A stretch of 25,451 bases of DNA from positions 1 through 25,451 of the forward strand of contig JBHHYS010000035.1 in assembly GCA_046757645.1 (NCBI GenBank), read 5' to 3'. The position numbers and the translations under genes were made by a program. Under the pieces are notes generated by a model, which was given only the letters and a program-made list of their open reading frames with translations, made no database searches and was not told the origin of the DNA. This document shows, in pieces, positions 8,133 through 15,915 of the stretch. This DNA is from JBHHYS01 sp046757645. Its GTDB lineage: Bacteria; Acidobacteriota; Terriglobia; Acidiferrales; 2-02-FULL-67-57. The first letter of the stretch is position 1; each line of letters begins with the position of its first letter.

Positions 8133-8636
8133 CTACAAGACGTGCTTCTCCGACCACTTGCGCACCAGGCGCCAGCGACCATCAGAGTCTTTCCGCAGCA
8201 CTTCCAGGGTGAGCTCCACTTCCCCGCCCGCCTCGCGCAACGCGAAATCGCTGCGCACCGCGGCGATGGCCTCGGTGGGACTGCGCGGGACGACCGCGAG
8301 CAAGCGCCGGCTCCAGAGTGTCTCCCGGCCGCGCACGGCGTCGAAAAACTGGCGCACGCCGGCGATGGCGTGAGCTTTGTCCAGTTGCACGACGCCCTGG
8401 GGCGCCACGTAGAGGAGTCCCACAAAGTCGGGAGCCAGCCGGGCGGCAATGGCGCTGGCGTCGCGCTCGTCCCAGGCTTTCCAGTAGTCGGCGTAGAAGA
8501 CACGCACTTCGGCAGCAACGGCGTCGACATCGAATTCCGCCGCCGGCGCCGCTCGGGGTGGAGCTGGGGGTGGCACCGCCAAGGCCAGCGAGAGCCCGGC
8601 AGCAAACAAAACCAGCAGGGTCAAGTGTCGGATCAT
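8133..8636 (-). CDS. Exported NTF2-like (DUF4440/SnoaL-type) protein
   Basis: This 167-aa protein has an N-terminal signal peptide (MIRHLTLLVLFAAGLSLALA), a Pro/Ala-rich linker and then an NTF2-like cone fold at ~35-165. That fold is marked by FYADYWKAWDERDASAIAARLAPDF, a helix with DAVRG, and the closing DGRWRLVRKWSEKH strand. Proteins with this fold bind or convert small ligands; no specific function can be given. The start at 8636 is chosen because an AGGAAGG site lies just upstream and it begins the signal peptide; the upstream in-frame extension to 8732 lacks both. It is followed by the 75-aa/HAD pair on the same strand. Confidence 0.75.
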   Translation of the reverse strand: MIRHLTLLVLFAAGLSLALAVPPPAPPRAAPAAEFDVDAVAAEVRVFYADYWKAWDERDASAIAARLAPDFVGLLYVAPQGVVQLDKAHAIAGVRQFFDAVRGRETLWSRRLLAVVPRSPTEAIAAVRSDFALREAGGEVELTLEVLRKDSDGRWRLVRKWSEKHVL

Positions 8637-8785
8637 GGCAACCTTCCTGGGAGAGGGTAGGGCGGATCCGTCCGCGCCCGCCGAGTGCCGGTCCCACTTG
8701 CTGGGGCCGGGCTCAATCGAATTCCTCCTCAATAACCTCCGGTGAAACGATTGGTTGCCCTGGGCTCGATAAAGTTAGAACGGTA

Positions 8786-11191
8786 CTAGAAGCGAAACAG
8801 GTAGGAGAACTTGATGAAAAACTGCTTGGCGTCGTTGATGAAGCGATCGCGGGGACGGAGGAGCTGACCATTAACCAGGCGCACATTCTGCGCGTTGCCA
8901 TTATACCCGATGAAGAGCACGGTGCCGGGGTTGAGCAGATAGGTGAGCAGGAAGTCGGCATTGAAGTTCTTGGTGGTGGGCAGAAAGGTGAAATTGGGAT
9001 TGGCCAGGGTGGTGTCGTACTGGAGAATCACGCGCAGCGAGAGTTCCCGGTTGAACTGGTAGTTCCACTTGGAACGGACGATGTGGTTGTTGAAGATGTT
9101 GGCGCCGCTGGCGCGATCCTTCAACCGGAGCAAGAGATAGCTGTTGTCGATGCGCAGGGGAGTCCAGGGACGCAGGGTGAGTTCGAAGCGGGCGTTGGTC
9201 GAATCCGCCAAAAATGGCAACTGGCCGGGGGGGGGCGCAAAGTTAATGTTCTTCCCCCAGCCGGCAAAGCCGCTGACTCTGATCTGGGAGATGTAGCTGC
9301 TGCGAAAGCGGAAACCATAGCCAGGCTGCGAGAAGTCGCGGTCGGTGGGGAGCCCGGGGAAATCCTGAGGGCGGAGGCGTTCCCGGCCGGCGTTGTAGAA
9401 GAGGCGGAACTTACTCCGCCCGGTAAACTCCCACTGCAGGCTGGGACTCAAGCTCCAGTCCAACCGGGTACCCTGGTGGTCGTAGACCCGATCGAAAAAG
9501 AGCCCGGGGCCCCAGGAAATCAGGTACTTGCCTTCGGGCCAGAATTGGTAGGTGACATTCTGGCCCAGGCGGCGAATGTCCGGACGGAGGAGAAAGCCGG
9601 GCGCGGTCCGGAAGCCGGGGCTGCGATCGTTGTACTCCAGCCGGTAGCGGAAGCTGCGGCCGCTGCGGCGAAGCTCGAAATCGTAAGCGGGCCCCGCTAG
9701 TTCTGCTTCTGCGGGGTCGTTGAAGAAACAGCCGTCCGTCCCGCTGCCAAACAGCGACCGACCCCCTCCCGGCTGGCAGCGGGTGGAGCTGGCCACGCCC
9801 TGGAAGCTCGTCACCCAGTTTTCCGAAAGCTTGAAGCGGCCGTCGAGACCGGCCACGCGGTTGAAACTATCTTCGAATTCGCGGTCGGTGACGATCAAGC
9901 CCAGGGTGGATTGTTTGCCGAAGTCGCGGTTAACCCGCAGGATGCTGAACAGGCCGCGCTTGCCCCGCAGAGGGCCGAGCGACACGGTCTTCCCCGGGGC
10001 CTGGTCATCGATGACGAAGGCGCCGATGGCATACGGCCCCAGCTTGCCGGTGAGCCGCGCCCCGAACTGCGGGTCGCCAATGCGGCGGGTGAAGAGCAGA
10101 TTGATGGGGGTTTCGAAGAAATTGGCATTCTCGATGAAGAAGGGCCGCTTCTCCGGGAAAAAGACCTCAAACCGCTGGTTGATAGTCACCTGCGGCTCAT
10201 CCGACTCCACTTGGCTGAAGTCAGGGTTGAGGGCGAGGTCGAGTACCAGGCTGTCCTGGAAAACAAGCTTGGCGTCCAGGCCCGCGTCGCCGTCCGCGGG
10301 GTCGCGCACAAAGCGGGGGGCGCTCGGGTCGCGGGTGTCCAGGGCGCGAAAGGAGCGAAACACGCCGAAGGGAATCAGCTGAATATTTCGCCCCGGGGAG
10401 ATGCGCTCCAGGCCCTGGAGAGTGGCCGCCTGATTCAAGCGGCCCTCAATGCGGTTGGAAACGTGGGGCCAGAAGGTTTCCTCGTTGATGCGCGGGATGT
10501 CGCGGACGAAGATGATTCCCCAGCTCTGCTCGGGCTCCGAGGGAAAGCGGAGACTCTTGAAGGGGATGGACATCCAGACCACGTAGCCCTGGTCAGTGAG
10601 CTGGCCGCGGGAATGCCAGAGGGTATCGAAGGAACCGTCCCAGCCCTGCCCTTCGGTCCAGAGGCCGTCCCACTGGATGCCGAAGGGGTTAGTGAGGAAG
10701 CCATAGGCACGCCGGCGGTCGTGGAAGGTATCCAGCATCACTTCCACGATGTCGTCTCCGAAGACGCGCTCGCGGGGCATCATGCGGGCGCGAATTTTTT
10801 CCGGCTCGTTGTCGAAGCAGACAAAAACCACGTAGAGGTTCTTGTCGTCGTACCCGAGATAAACTTCGGTGCGTTGGGTCGAGGGCTGGCCATCGCTGGG
10901 CGCTCGTTGGATAAAACCTTCGACTCTGGCCAACGTCCCATCCATTTCGCCGTTGGGCTTCATCTCCAGGAAGTCTTCCAGCACCGGGGCGCGGTTGACC
11001 CGGGGAATCGTCACCAGCGGCGGCACGGACAGATCGGAAGCCGCCTCGCTGCTGGCGGGTGTACCCAGCAGCAGCCACCAGAGGGCCCATCCCAGAATCG
11101 TGCCCGGCCCCGGGCGTCGGCGTCCCTTTCGGGCGCTATACGCTGTGCCTGGCACTCCTGCCGCTGGCGGTGGCCGGCAGCGAGATCCCAT
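8786..11191 (-). CDS. DUF5916-type outer-membrane protein with CBM9-like domain
   Basis: This ~801-aa protein has a basic N-region, a hydrophobic signal segment (ILGWALWWLLLGTPASS) and a CBM9-like beta domain at about residues 50-230 (VYLGYDDKNLYVVFVCFD, DDIVEVMLDTFHDRR, WMSIPFKSLRFP). A long DUF5916 region follows with LNPDFSQVESDEPQVTINQRFEVFFPEKRPFF. The remainder is an outer-membrane beta-barrel of alternating aromatic strands ending in KFSYLFRF, with the terminal Phe expected of barrels. Members of this family are thought to act at the outer membrane in binding or uptake of polymers; the substrate is unknown. The start at 11191 has GGGGAAG upstream; ATGs at 11209 and 11254 are possible. 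It lies 3' of the PilZ gene. Confidence 0.8.
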   Translation of the reverse strand: MGSRCRPPPAAGVPGTAYSARKGRRRPGPGTILGWALWWLLLGTPASSEAASDLSVPPLVTIPRVNRAPVLEDFLEMKPNGEMDGTLARVEGFIQRAPSDGQPSTQRTEVYLGYDDKNLYVVFVCFDNEPEKIRARMMPRERVFGDDIVEVMLDTFHDRRRAYGFLTNPFGIQWDGLWTEGQGWDGSFDTLWHSRGQLTDQGYVVWMSIPFKSLRFPSEPEQSWGIIFVRDIPRINEETFWPHVSNRIEGRLNQAATLQGLERISPGRNIQLIPFGVFRSFRALDTRDPSAPRFVRDPADGDAGLDAKLVFQDSLVLDLALNPDFSQVESDEPQVTINQRFEVFFPEKRPFFIENANFFETPINLLFTRRIGDPQFGARLTGKLGPYAIGAFVIDDQAPGKTVSLGPLRGKRGLFSILRVNRDFGKQSTLGLIVTDREFEDSFNRVAGLDGRFKLSENWVTSFQGVASSTRCQPGGGRSLFGSGTDGCFFNDPAEAELAGPAYDFELRRSGRSFRYRLEYNDRSPGFRTAPGFLLRPDIRRLGQNVTYQFWPEGKYLISWGPGLFFDRVYDHQGTRLDWSLSPSLQWEFTGRSKFRLFYNAGRERLRPQDFPGLPTDRDFSQPGYGFRFRSSYISQIRVSGFAGWGKNINFAPPPGQLPFLADSTNARFELTLRPWTPLRIDNSYLLLRLKDRASGANIFNNHIVRSKWNYQFNRELSLRVILQYDTTLANPNFTFLPTTKNFNADFLLTYLLNPGTVLFIGYNGNAQNVRLVNGQLLRPRDRFINDAKQFFIKFSYLFRF

Positions 11192-11311
11192 CTGGTGACT
11201 TCCCCGCATCGTGGCGGCTGGCCTCACTTCGCTTCCCTGCGGTCGCAAAGGCAAGCCCCGGAGGGAGCTTGACCCCGAAGGCGGCGGACCCGAGCTACGC
11301 AGGCGGGAGGC

Positions 11312-11662
11312 TTACGAGGTGGGGGGGAGAAAATCATATTGCTCAATCACCACCGCCACCCCGACGCGGCCTCCGTCCACGGTGCTGCCTCCGGCTTCCC
11401 CCGAGTCCATTTTCTCCACCCGCACCACTCGCCCCACACATTGCACGCGCACGTCGGCGGAGAGGGTGATCTCCTTGGGCAGAGTCAGAATGAACCGGAT
11501 GGGCGACCCGGCCTGGAAGGGCTGGTTGGCGGTGAAGTAGACGCCCCGGAAGCTGACGTCGCGCGTGCGCGCCGAGCTCATGGGGTGGGCGCCCGAGGAA
11601 GGGGCACTCACCTCCAAGGGCAGGGTTATGGGAAAGCGGTGGGCTCCGCGGCGATCTTCCAT
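11312..11662 (-). CDS. PilZ-domain protein, likely c-di-GMP binding
   Basis: This 116-aa single-domain PilZ protein carries both ligand motifs: RxxxR within RRGAHR (Arg5, Arg9) and DxSxxG in DVSFRG (Asp35, Ser37, Gly40). A six-strand barrel pattern follows (IRFILTLP, SADVRVQCVGRVVRVE, GVAVVIEQYDFL). With both motifs intact, c-di-GMP binding is likely; such stand-alone domains pass the signal to secretion, motility or transcription partners. It has its own -10-like TGC-TAGGGT at 11696-11704. The gene downstream encodes the DUF5916 barrel, so co-expression is possible, but no functional link is known. Confidence 0.85.
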   Translation of the reverse strand: MEDRRGAHRFPITLPLEVSAPSSGAHPMSSARTRDVSFRGVYFTANQPFQAGSPIRFILTLPKEITLSADVRVQCVGRVVRVEKMDSGEAGGSTVDGGRVGVAVVIEQYDFLPPTS

Positions 11663-11695
11663 AACACACCCGACCTCAAGGGTTTACGCCCGCCT

Positions 11696-11704
11696 ACCCT
11701 AGCA
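11696..11704 (-). promoter_or_regulatory. Extended -10-like TGC-TAGGGT before the PilZ gene
   Basis: The element lies 34-42 bp before the PilZ ATG at 11662 on the same strand, in the only intergenic gap of this part. It shares the TGC-TAnnnT form with elements at 14567, 17087, 18032, 18242 and 21610. Confidence 0.35.
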
Positions 11705-11731
11705 TCGGGCCGGGGGGGGTGCAATAGGAAT

Positions 11732-12331
11732 TCAGTCTAGTGGTACCAGTTGCTGCAAGCGGGTGCAGATTTCCCCCACCAGGGCGGGGCGATTGCGCTC
11801 GGTCAAGGTATAGAGCTCGACATCGGGCCGCTCGCGCACCGCCTGGAAAAAGGGGAGCCGGCCGATCCCCAAGGTGGCCAATAAGTTGACCCGGGCGTCC
11901 AGGGCGTCCTCCAGCGCCCGGCGGAAGCGGCCGGAGGCGCATTCCATCTTGCCGATCTCGTCGATCACCATCAGGTCAATGTCGCGCCGGGCCAGCTCCG
12001 GCAGGACCAACCGCTCGAACGCTTCCAGATTGACGCCGTAGCGCCCCACCCGGACTCGGCTGCGAAGATCGATGCGGGCAAGTTCCCCGGGTTGCCCCGC
12101 GAGGGTGGTGACGCGGAAGCCCAGGCAGTGCCCGGCGGGGTCGCGCACCTCGACGGTGGTAAAGCCGGCCACCCGCAGCCGCCCGCCTGCGGGCCGAAGC
12201 CCGCTTTCCCGCACGGGGGTCGGCAACCCTTCGGCGGGCGTAGGCCCGCGGAGTTCCGCCACCACTTGCTCCACCAGCGTGGTCTTGCCCACTCCGGGCT
12301 TGCCCTGGAGCAGCAGGTTCAGACCCGCCAT
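11732..12331 (-). CDS. THEP1-type nucleoside-triphosphatase
   Basis: This ~199-aa P-loop NTPase has Walker A GKPGVGKTT (Lys16, Thr17), then the family strand FTTVEVRD and the GFRVTTLAG segment. Walker B is LMVIDEIGKME (Asp124, Glu125), and the C-terminal region (ELYTLTERNR) is also typical. THEP1 proteins hydrolyse NTPs in vitro; their cellular role is unsettled. A Pro/Gly/Arg-rich insert of ~22 residues (29-50) separates the Walker A helix from the next strand, where relatives normally have a short turn; its DNA is palindromic. The start at 12331 leaves the P-loop at the usual distance from the N-terminus and is 38 bp after the peptidase stop. A longer start at 12415 would overlap the peptidase gene. 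Confidence 0.85.
   Translation of the reverse strand: MAGLNLLLQGKPGVGKTTLVEQVVAELRGPTPAEGLPTPVRESGLRPAGGRLRVAGFTTVEVRDPAGHCLGFRVTTLAGQPGELARIDLRSRVRVGRYGVNLEAFERLVLPELARRDIDLMVIDEIGKMECASGRFRRALEDALDARVNLLATLGIGRLPFFQAVRERPDVELYTLTERNRPALVGEICTRLQQLVPLD
12182..12247. repeat. Palindromic GC-rich insert inside the THEP1 gene
   Basis: The segment contains nested inverted repeats: GCGGGC-N4-GCCCGC (12189-12204), and GCCCGC-N2-GCGGGC (12181-12194), which uses the same arm in an alternative fold. More GC-rich near-complements follow to 12247. It is in frame and translates to a Pro/Gly/Arg-rich loop. It looks like a REP-type palindrome captured in a coding region. Confidence 0.45.
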
Positions 12332-12369
12332 AGCAAACCCCGAGAACGGCCGCCGCGAACCCCTGACCC

Positions 12370-14529
12370 TCAATCGGCCGGGCGCACCGCTGGCTTCAAG
12401 TAAGTGTCGAGCCACCGCTGGATGTGCCGCAAGCGCTCCACCCGCAGCCGGGGTTCCCCGGTGCGGGAGAGGTTGTGGTTGCTGCGGGGAAAGCGCACCA
12501 TCTCCACCGGGCGCTTCATTCGCTTCAAGGCGACGTAGACCTCTTCGCCCTGGCCGATGGGCGTGCGGATATCTTCTTCGCTGTGGATGATCAGCAGCGG
12601 TGTGCGCACCTTCTTGATGGTGCGAATGGGGGAAAGCTTCCGGTAGAGCTTCTCCGCCTTGAACCAGGGTTTCCCGAAGGCAAGGTCGCCCAGACGCCAG
12701 GCGTCGCTCTGGCCGTAGAAGCTCTCCAGGTTCGACACGCAGCGCATGGTGATGGCGGCAGCAAAGCGGTCGGTGTGGCCGACGATCCAGTTCGTCATAT
12801 AGCCCCCAAAGCTCCCACCCAGCACCCCCAGGCGCTTCGGGTCGATGTAGTCCCGGGTGATGACGGCGTCCACCGCCTTCATCAAGTCAATGTAATCCTT
12901 CTGCCCCCAGGCCTTCTGAATGGCGGCGGCGAAGCCCTGGCCGTAGCCGACGCTGCCCCGGGGATTGGTGTAGAGGACGACGTAGCCGGCACTGGCCAGG
13001 AGTTGGAACTCGTGGAAGAAGGTGTTGCCGTACTGGGCGTGGGGCCCGCCGTGGATTTGGAGCAGTAGGGGGTAGTTTTTCTCCGGGTCAAAATCGGGCG
13101 GCTTCAGAATCCAGCCTTGGATCTCCCACTTGCTCGCTCCCCGGAACCAGAACGCCTCCGGCTCGGCGATGGCATACTTCTCGAGCCAGTCGGCGTTGAA
13201 GTAGGTCAGCGGGCGCAAGCGGCCGCCCGCGCCCAGGCGCAGATAGACTTCCGCGGGATGAGTGGCGTCGCCGTAGACAAGAGCGATACGGCCGTCCCGG
13301 GCGACGCTGAAAGAGAGCACCTCGCCGTTCAGGTGGGTGAGCATCTCGGGCGGGCCGCCTGCCTGGCGGCTGGTGGGGCCCGCGAACGGAATCCGAAACA
13401 GAGGCGCGTTGCCGCGATCGCTGCCGATGAAATAAAGAGCCGTGCCGTCGGGTGACCACTTTGGCCGGGCGTCCTGGGACACCGGGGCGCGGGTGTCGCC
13501 CGCGGTGCGGTTGCCGACCCTGCGGTCCCACTCGCCGGTCAGCTCCTTCATTCGACCCCCACCCGTCGCAATGGCCCAGAGCTTGGTGGCCGTAGCTGCC
13601 CCGAAACGTCGTTGCTGCCGCTGGCGCGCGCCGAGAAACACAATCTGGGCGCCGTCGGGTGACCACACCGGCGTCCCCTGCGGGCCGGCTTCGGTGGTGA
13701 GTTGGACCAGCTCGCCTCCCTCGGCGGGTACCGTCCAGAGGTCGGTGTTGTTGTTGTAGTCGGCGTCGGGAGTGCGATTGGAGCTGAAGGCGAGGCGGCT
13801 ACCGTCGGGCGACCACGCAGGTGCGCTGACGTTGGAGCTCCCTGAAGTCAATTGTTTCAGCGTTCCTCGGGGGTCGTCCAAGCCGATGATGAAAAGCTGG
13901 GTATAGCGGTGGTCGAGAAAGCCCTGCCCGTCCGCCTTGTACCTCATCCGGGTAATCACTCGCACCGGAGCCTGCTTGGAGGGGTCGAGTTCGCTCGGGG
14001 TTTCTGTGGCTTCCTCCTCCGGGCCGAGTTCCGCCAGAAAAGCGATGCGGGTGGAGTCGGGCGCCCAGACGAAAGACCGGACACCGTGCTTCATTTGGGT
14101 GAGTGGGCGGGCTTCGCCGACCTCAGTGGGCAGCAGCCAGAGCTGGGCCGGGTGGCGCTTCTTTTCTTCGTTATCGGACCGGAGCGGGCGCGTGGAGAGG
14201 AAAGCCAGCCAGCGCCCGTCGGGTGACCAGCGCGGATGAGTTTCGTTGCCGGCGCTGTAGGTGAAGGGGCGCGGCCGCCCCCCCGCGCTTTCCACCACCC
14301 AGATGTGGCTCTGGTAGCGGTTCTTCTCGGCGTTGATGACGGTGTGCACGAAAGCGACTCGGGAGCCGTCCGGGGCGATCTGGGCATCCGCCACGAAGAC
14401 CAGCTCAAGCAAACTCTCGGGCGTCACCGGCTTGGTGCCCGCCTGGTGGACGGGCAGGCCCGCCTGCGCCGGCGCGGCGACCAGCAAGACGAAGACGAAC
14501 AAGGCCACGAAGAGACGCCAGACACGCAT
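12370..14529 (-). CDS. Exported S9-family prolyl oligopeptidase/acylaminoacyl peptidase
   Basis: This 719-aa serine peptidase begins with a signal peptide (WRLFVALFVFVLLVAAPAQA). An N-terminal seven-bladed beta-propeller follows, with repeated WSPDG(S/A/T) blade motifs (for example PRWSPDGRWLAFLS, PAWSPDGSRLAFSS, PVWSPDGAQIVFL). The C-terminal alpha/beta-hydrolase domain holds the triad: Ser573 in GGSFGGYMTNW, Asp653 in HSEEDIRTP and His685 in SNHNLSRTGE. It should cleave short peptides in the periplasm or outside the cell. The ATG at 14529 has GAGGTG just upstream and begins the signal peptide. An extended -10-like TGC-TATACT lies at 14567-14575. The THEP1 gene follows after 38 bp and may be co-transcribed. 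Confidence 0.92.
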   Translation of the reverse strand: MRVWRLFVALFVFVLLVAAPAQAGLPVHQAGTKPVTPESLLELVFVADAQIAPDGSRVAFVHTVINAEKNRYQSHIWVVESAGGRPRPFTYSAGNETHPRWSPDGRWLAFLSTRPLRSDNEEKKRHPAQLWLLPTEVGEARPLTQMKHGVRSFVWAPDSTRIAFLAELGPEEEATETPSELDPSKQAPVRVITRMRYKADGQGFLDHRYTQLFIIGLDDPRGTLKQLTSGSSNVSAPAWSPDGSRLAFSSNRTPDADYNNNTDLWTVPAEGGELVQLTTEAGPQGTPVWSPDGAQIVFLGARQRQQRRFGAATATKLWAIATGGGRMKELTGEWDRRVGNRTAGDTRAPVSQDARPKWSPDGTALYFIGSDRGNAPLFRIPFAGPTSRQAGGPPEMLTHLNGEVLSFSVARDGRIALVYGDATHPAEVYLRLGAGGRLRPLTYFNADWLEKYAIAEPEAFWFRGASKWEIQGWILKPPDFDPEKNYPLLLQIHGGPHAQYGNTFFHEFQLLASAGYVVLYTNPRGSVGYGQGFAAAIQKAWGQKDYIDLMKAVDAVITRDYIDPKRLGVLGGSFGGYMTNWIVGHTDRFAAAITMRCVSNLESFYGQSDAWRLGDLAFGKPWFKAEKLYRKLSPIRTIKKVRTPLLIIHSEEDIRTPIGQGEEVYVALKRMKRPVEMVRFPRSNHNLSRTGEPRLRVERLRHIQRWLDTYLKPAVRPAD

Positions 14530-14566
14530 GGGATACACCTCACAGCGGACTGCAGATACAGGCAGC

Positions 14567-14575
14567 AGTATAGCA
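14567..14575 (-). promoter_or_regulatory. Extended -10-like TGC-TATACT before the S9 peptidase
   Basis: TATACT matches the -10 consensus at five of six positions and is preceded directly by TGC. It lies 38-46 bp before the ATG at 14529. No good -35 was recognised, which is common for extended -10 promoters. Confidence 0.5.
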
Positions 14576-14711
14576 TTGGCCCCCGGCGCGCCGCTGCGAC
14601 CCACCTACGCCCTCAGGGGCTAAAGCCCATGTTTTTGCAGTGGACTAACGGCGGCAGGCGGGGTTGAAACCTTGCCCTGCCGAGCCCGTACCCGCCAAAG
14701 ACGGCAGAGGG

Positions 14712-15536
14712 TTACTGGGTGTGGCGCTGGATGCGGGCCAGGGTGGTGAAGTCGAATTCGGGCTCGAGGGCGAGGGCACGGAGCCAGGCGCGGGCGGCGG
14801 CCTCGGAGTCGCCGCCCAGGGCGTGGGCCAGGCCCAGGCCGTGCCAGGCGTAGGGGTCATCGTCTTTGTAGCCGAGGGCGTGCTCGTAGGCGGCCAAGGC
14901 CTGCTGGGGGTTCAGCAACCGCAGGCCGGTGTTGCCCTGCTGGTGGTGTTCCGCCCACTCCTCTAAGCCTTGGTTCGGGGGGAGGATAATGGCGACGTCT
15001 TTCGCCACCCGCAGCAGCTCCCGGGCGCAGTAGTTCAACTCGTTACGGGCGGGCGAGTCGGGAAAGAGGCTAATGGAGTGCAACAACTCGCGCAGGGCCA
15101 GGGTCAGATAAAGCTGAGGGGGTTGCTTGTCCTTCAGCAGATGAAGCGCAGTGCGGAAGTGCTGGCGGCTTTGAATCAGGCTCTGGGTGCGCACCCGAAA
15201 CTCACCCGCTTTGAGGTGCTGGGGATCAATCTCCAGAGCCCGCTCGTAGCAGGCCAGGGCGCGGTCAAGCTGTCCCAGGGTTCCGGCGGCGTTTCCCAGC
15301 CAGTAAAAATAATCGGGATTTGTTGGGTCGGCCTGGGTGGCGCGCTCCAGCGCCTCCAACCCCAGCTCGGGGCGGCCGGTTTCCAAGTGGCAGATGCCCA
15401 GGTAGCTCCAAGCCCGAGCGTTCCCCGGGTCGGCGGAGAGCAACCGCTCAAGAAGAAGGCGGGCTTGGTCGAACTCAGCCTGGTCGAAGGCTTCCCGGGC
15501 GCGCGCCATCAGTTGTTCGCTCTCAGCCACGTTCAC
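14712..15536 (-). CDS. Tetratricopeptide-repeat protein
   Basis: This 274-aa protein has TPR units in the N-terminal half (AREAFDQAEFDQARLLLERLLSADP, ARAWSYLGICHLETGRPELGLEALERATQADP, a unit from PDYFYWLGNAAGTLGQ). A less regular helical middle follows (LALRELLHSISLFPDSPARNELNYCARELLRV), then further TPR units near the C-terminus (QQALAAYEHALGYKDDDPYAWHGLGLAHALGG). There is no signal peptide, so it is a cytosolic scaffold for protein contacts. It starts with GTG at 15536, with GGTG as a weak ribosome site. It follows the cupin gene after 54 bp and probably ends the operon that starts with the aldo/keto reductase. Confidence 0.8.
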   Translation of the reverse strand: MNVAESEQLMARAREAFDQAEFDQARLLLERLLSADPGNARAWSYLGICHLETGRPELGLEALERATQADPTNPDYFYWLGNAAGTLGQLDRALACYERALEIDPQHLKAGEFRVRTQSLIQSRQHFRTALHLLKDKQPPQLYLTLALRELLHSISLFPDSPARNELNYCARELLRVAKDVAIILPPNQGLEEWAEHHQQGNTGLRLLNPQQALAAYEHALGYKDDDPYAWHGLGLAHALGGDSEAAARAWLRALALEPEFDFTTLARIQRHTQ

Positions 15537-15590
15537 TTTTTCACCAGGCTGGACGAGCTTGCCCGCATTCGGGCCTGCCCCACGAAGGCC

Positions 15591-15908
15591 TCATGGGCGT
15601 AGGCGGGTGGCGTCCAAACTGACCACAGCTTCCTGGCCTACCACCTCGGCGGTGTGCCGCGTTCCGGCCGGAAGCTCTATGATGTCGCCGGCCTCGAGCA
15701 CAATCTCGCTTCCCGCGGCGGTGATTTTCAGCCGCCCGGCCAGCACCGTGTCCTTTTTGTCGACCTCGTGGGTGTGCTCAGGGAAGTAGGTACCCGGGGG
15801 ATAGACGTAGCGGCTGACCGAGTAGCCTTCTCCTTCCAGCCGTTGACGCATCGCCGCTTCGCTCAGCCGGCCCCACGCCGGGTTCCATTTTTCCACGCAG
15901 ACCGGCAT
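15591..15908 (-). CDS. Small cupin-domain protein
   Basis: This 105-aa single-domain cupin has motif 1 as PPGTYFPEHTHEVDKKDTVLAGRLKI (His45, His47 as metal ligands) and motif 2 as GDIIELPAGTRHTAEV (His85). The family ranges from metal-dependent enzymes to sensors; ligand and activity are unknown. The ATG at 15908 lies 7 bp after the aldo/keto reductase stop, so the two are almost certainly co-transcribed and may act on related compounds. Confidence 0.8.
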   Translation of the reverse strand: MPVCVEKWNPAWGRLSEAAMRQRLEGEGYSVSRYVYPPGTYFPEHTHEVDKKDTVLAGRLKITAAGSEIVLEAGDIIELPAGTRHTAEVVGQEAVVSLDATRLRP

Positions 15909-15915
15909 TGGGGCC

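Noticed and set aside
8318..9700. Long plus-strand open frame of 460 codons (and a similar one at 9911-11272)
   Set aside because: Both are antisense to the well-supported DUF5916 gene and the exported NTF2-like gene; their translations show no domain and arise from the high-GC codon pattern.
14604..14640. Short GGGCT/AGCCC hairpin with a T-run (GTTTTTG) near 14617-14636
   Set aside because: The stem is only 5 bp and the T-run lies away from it, upstream of the S9 gene and downstream of no plus-strand gene. It may be a small repeat but is too weak to call a terminator.
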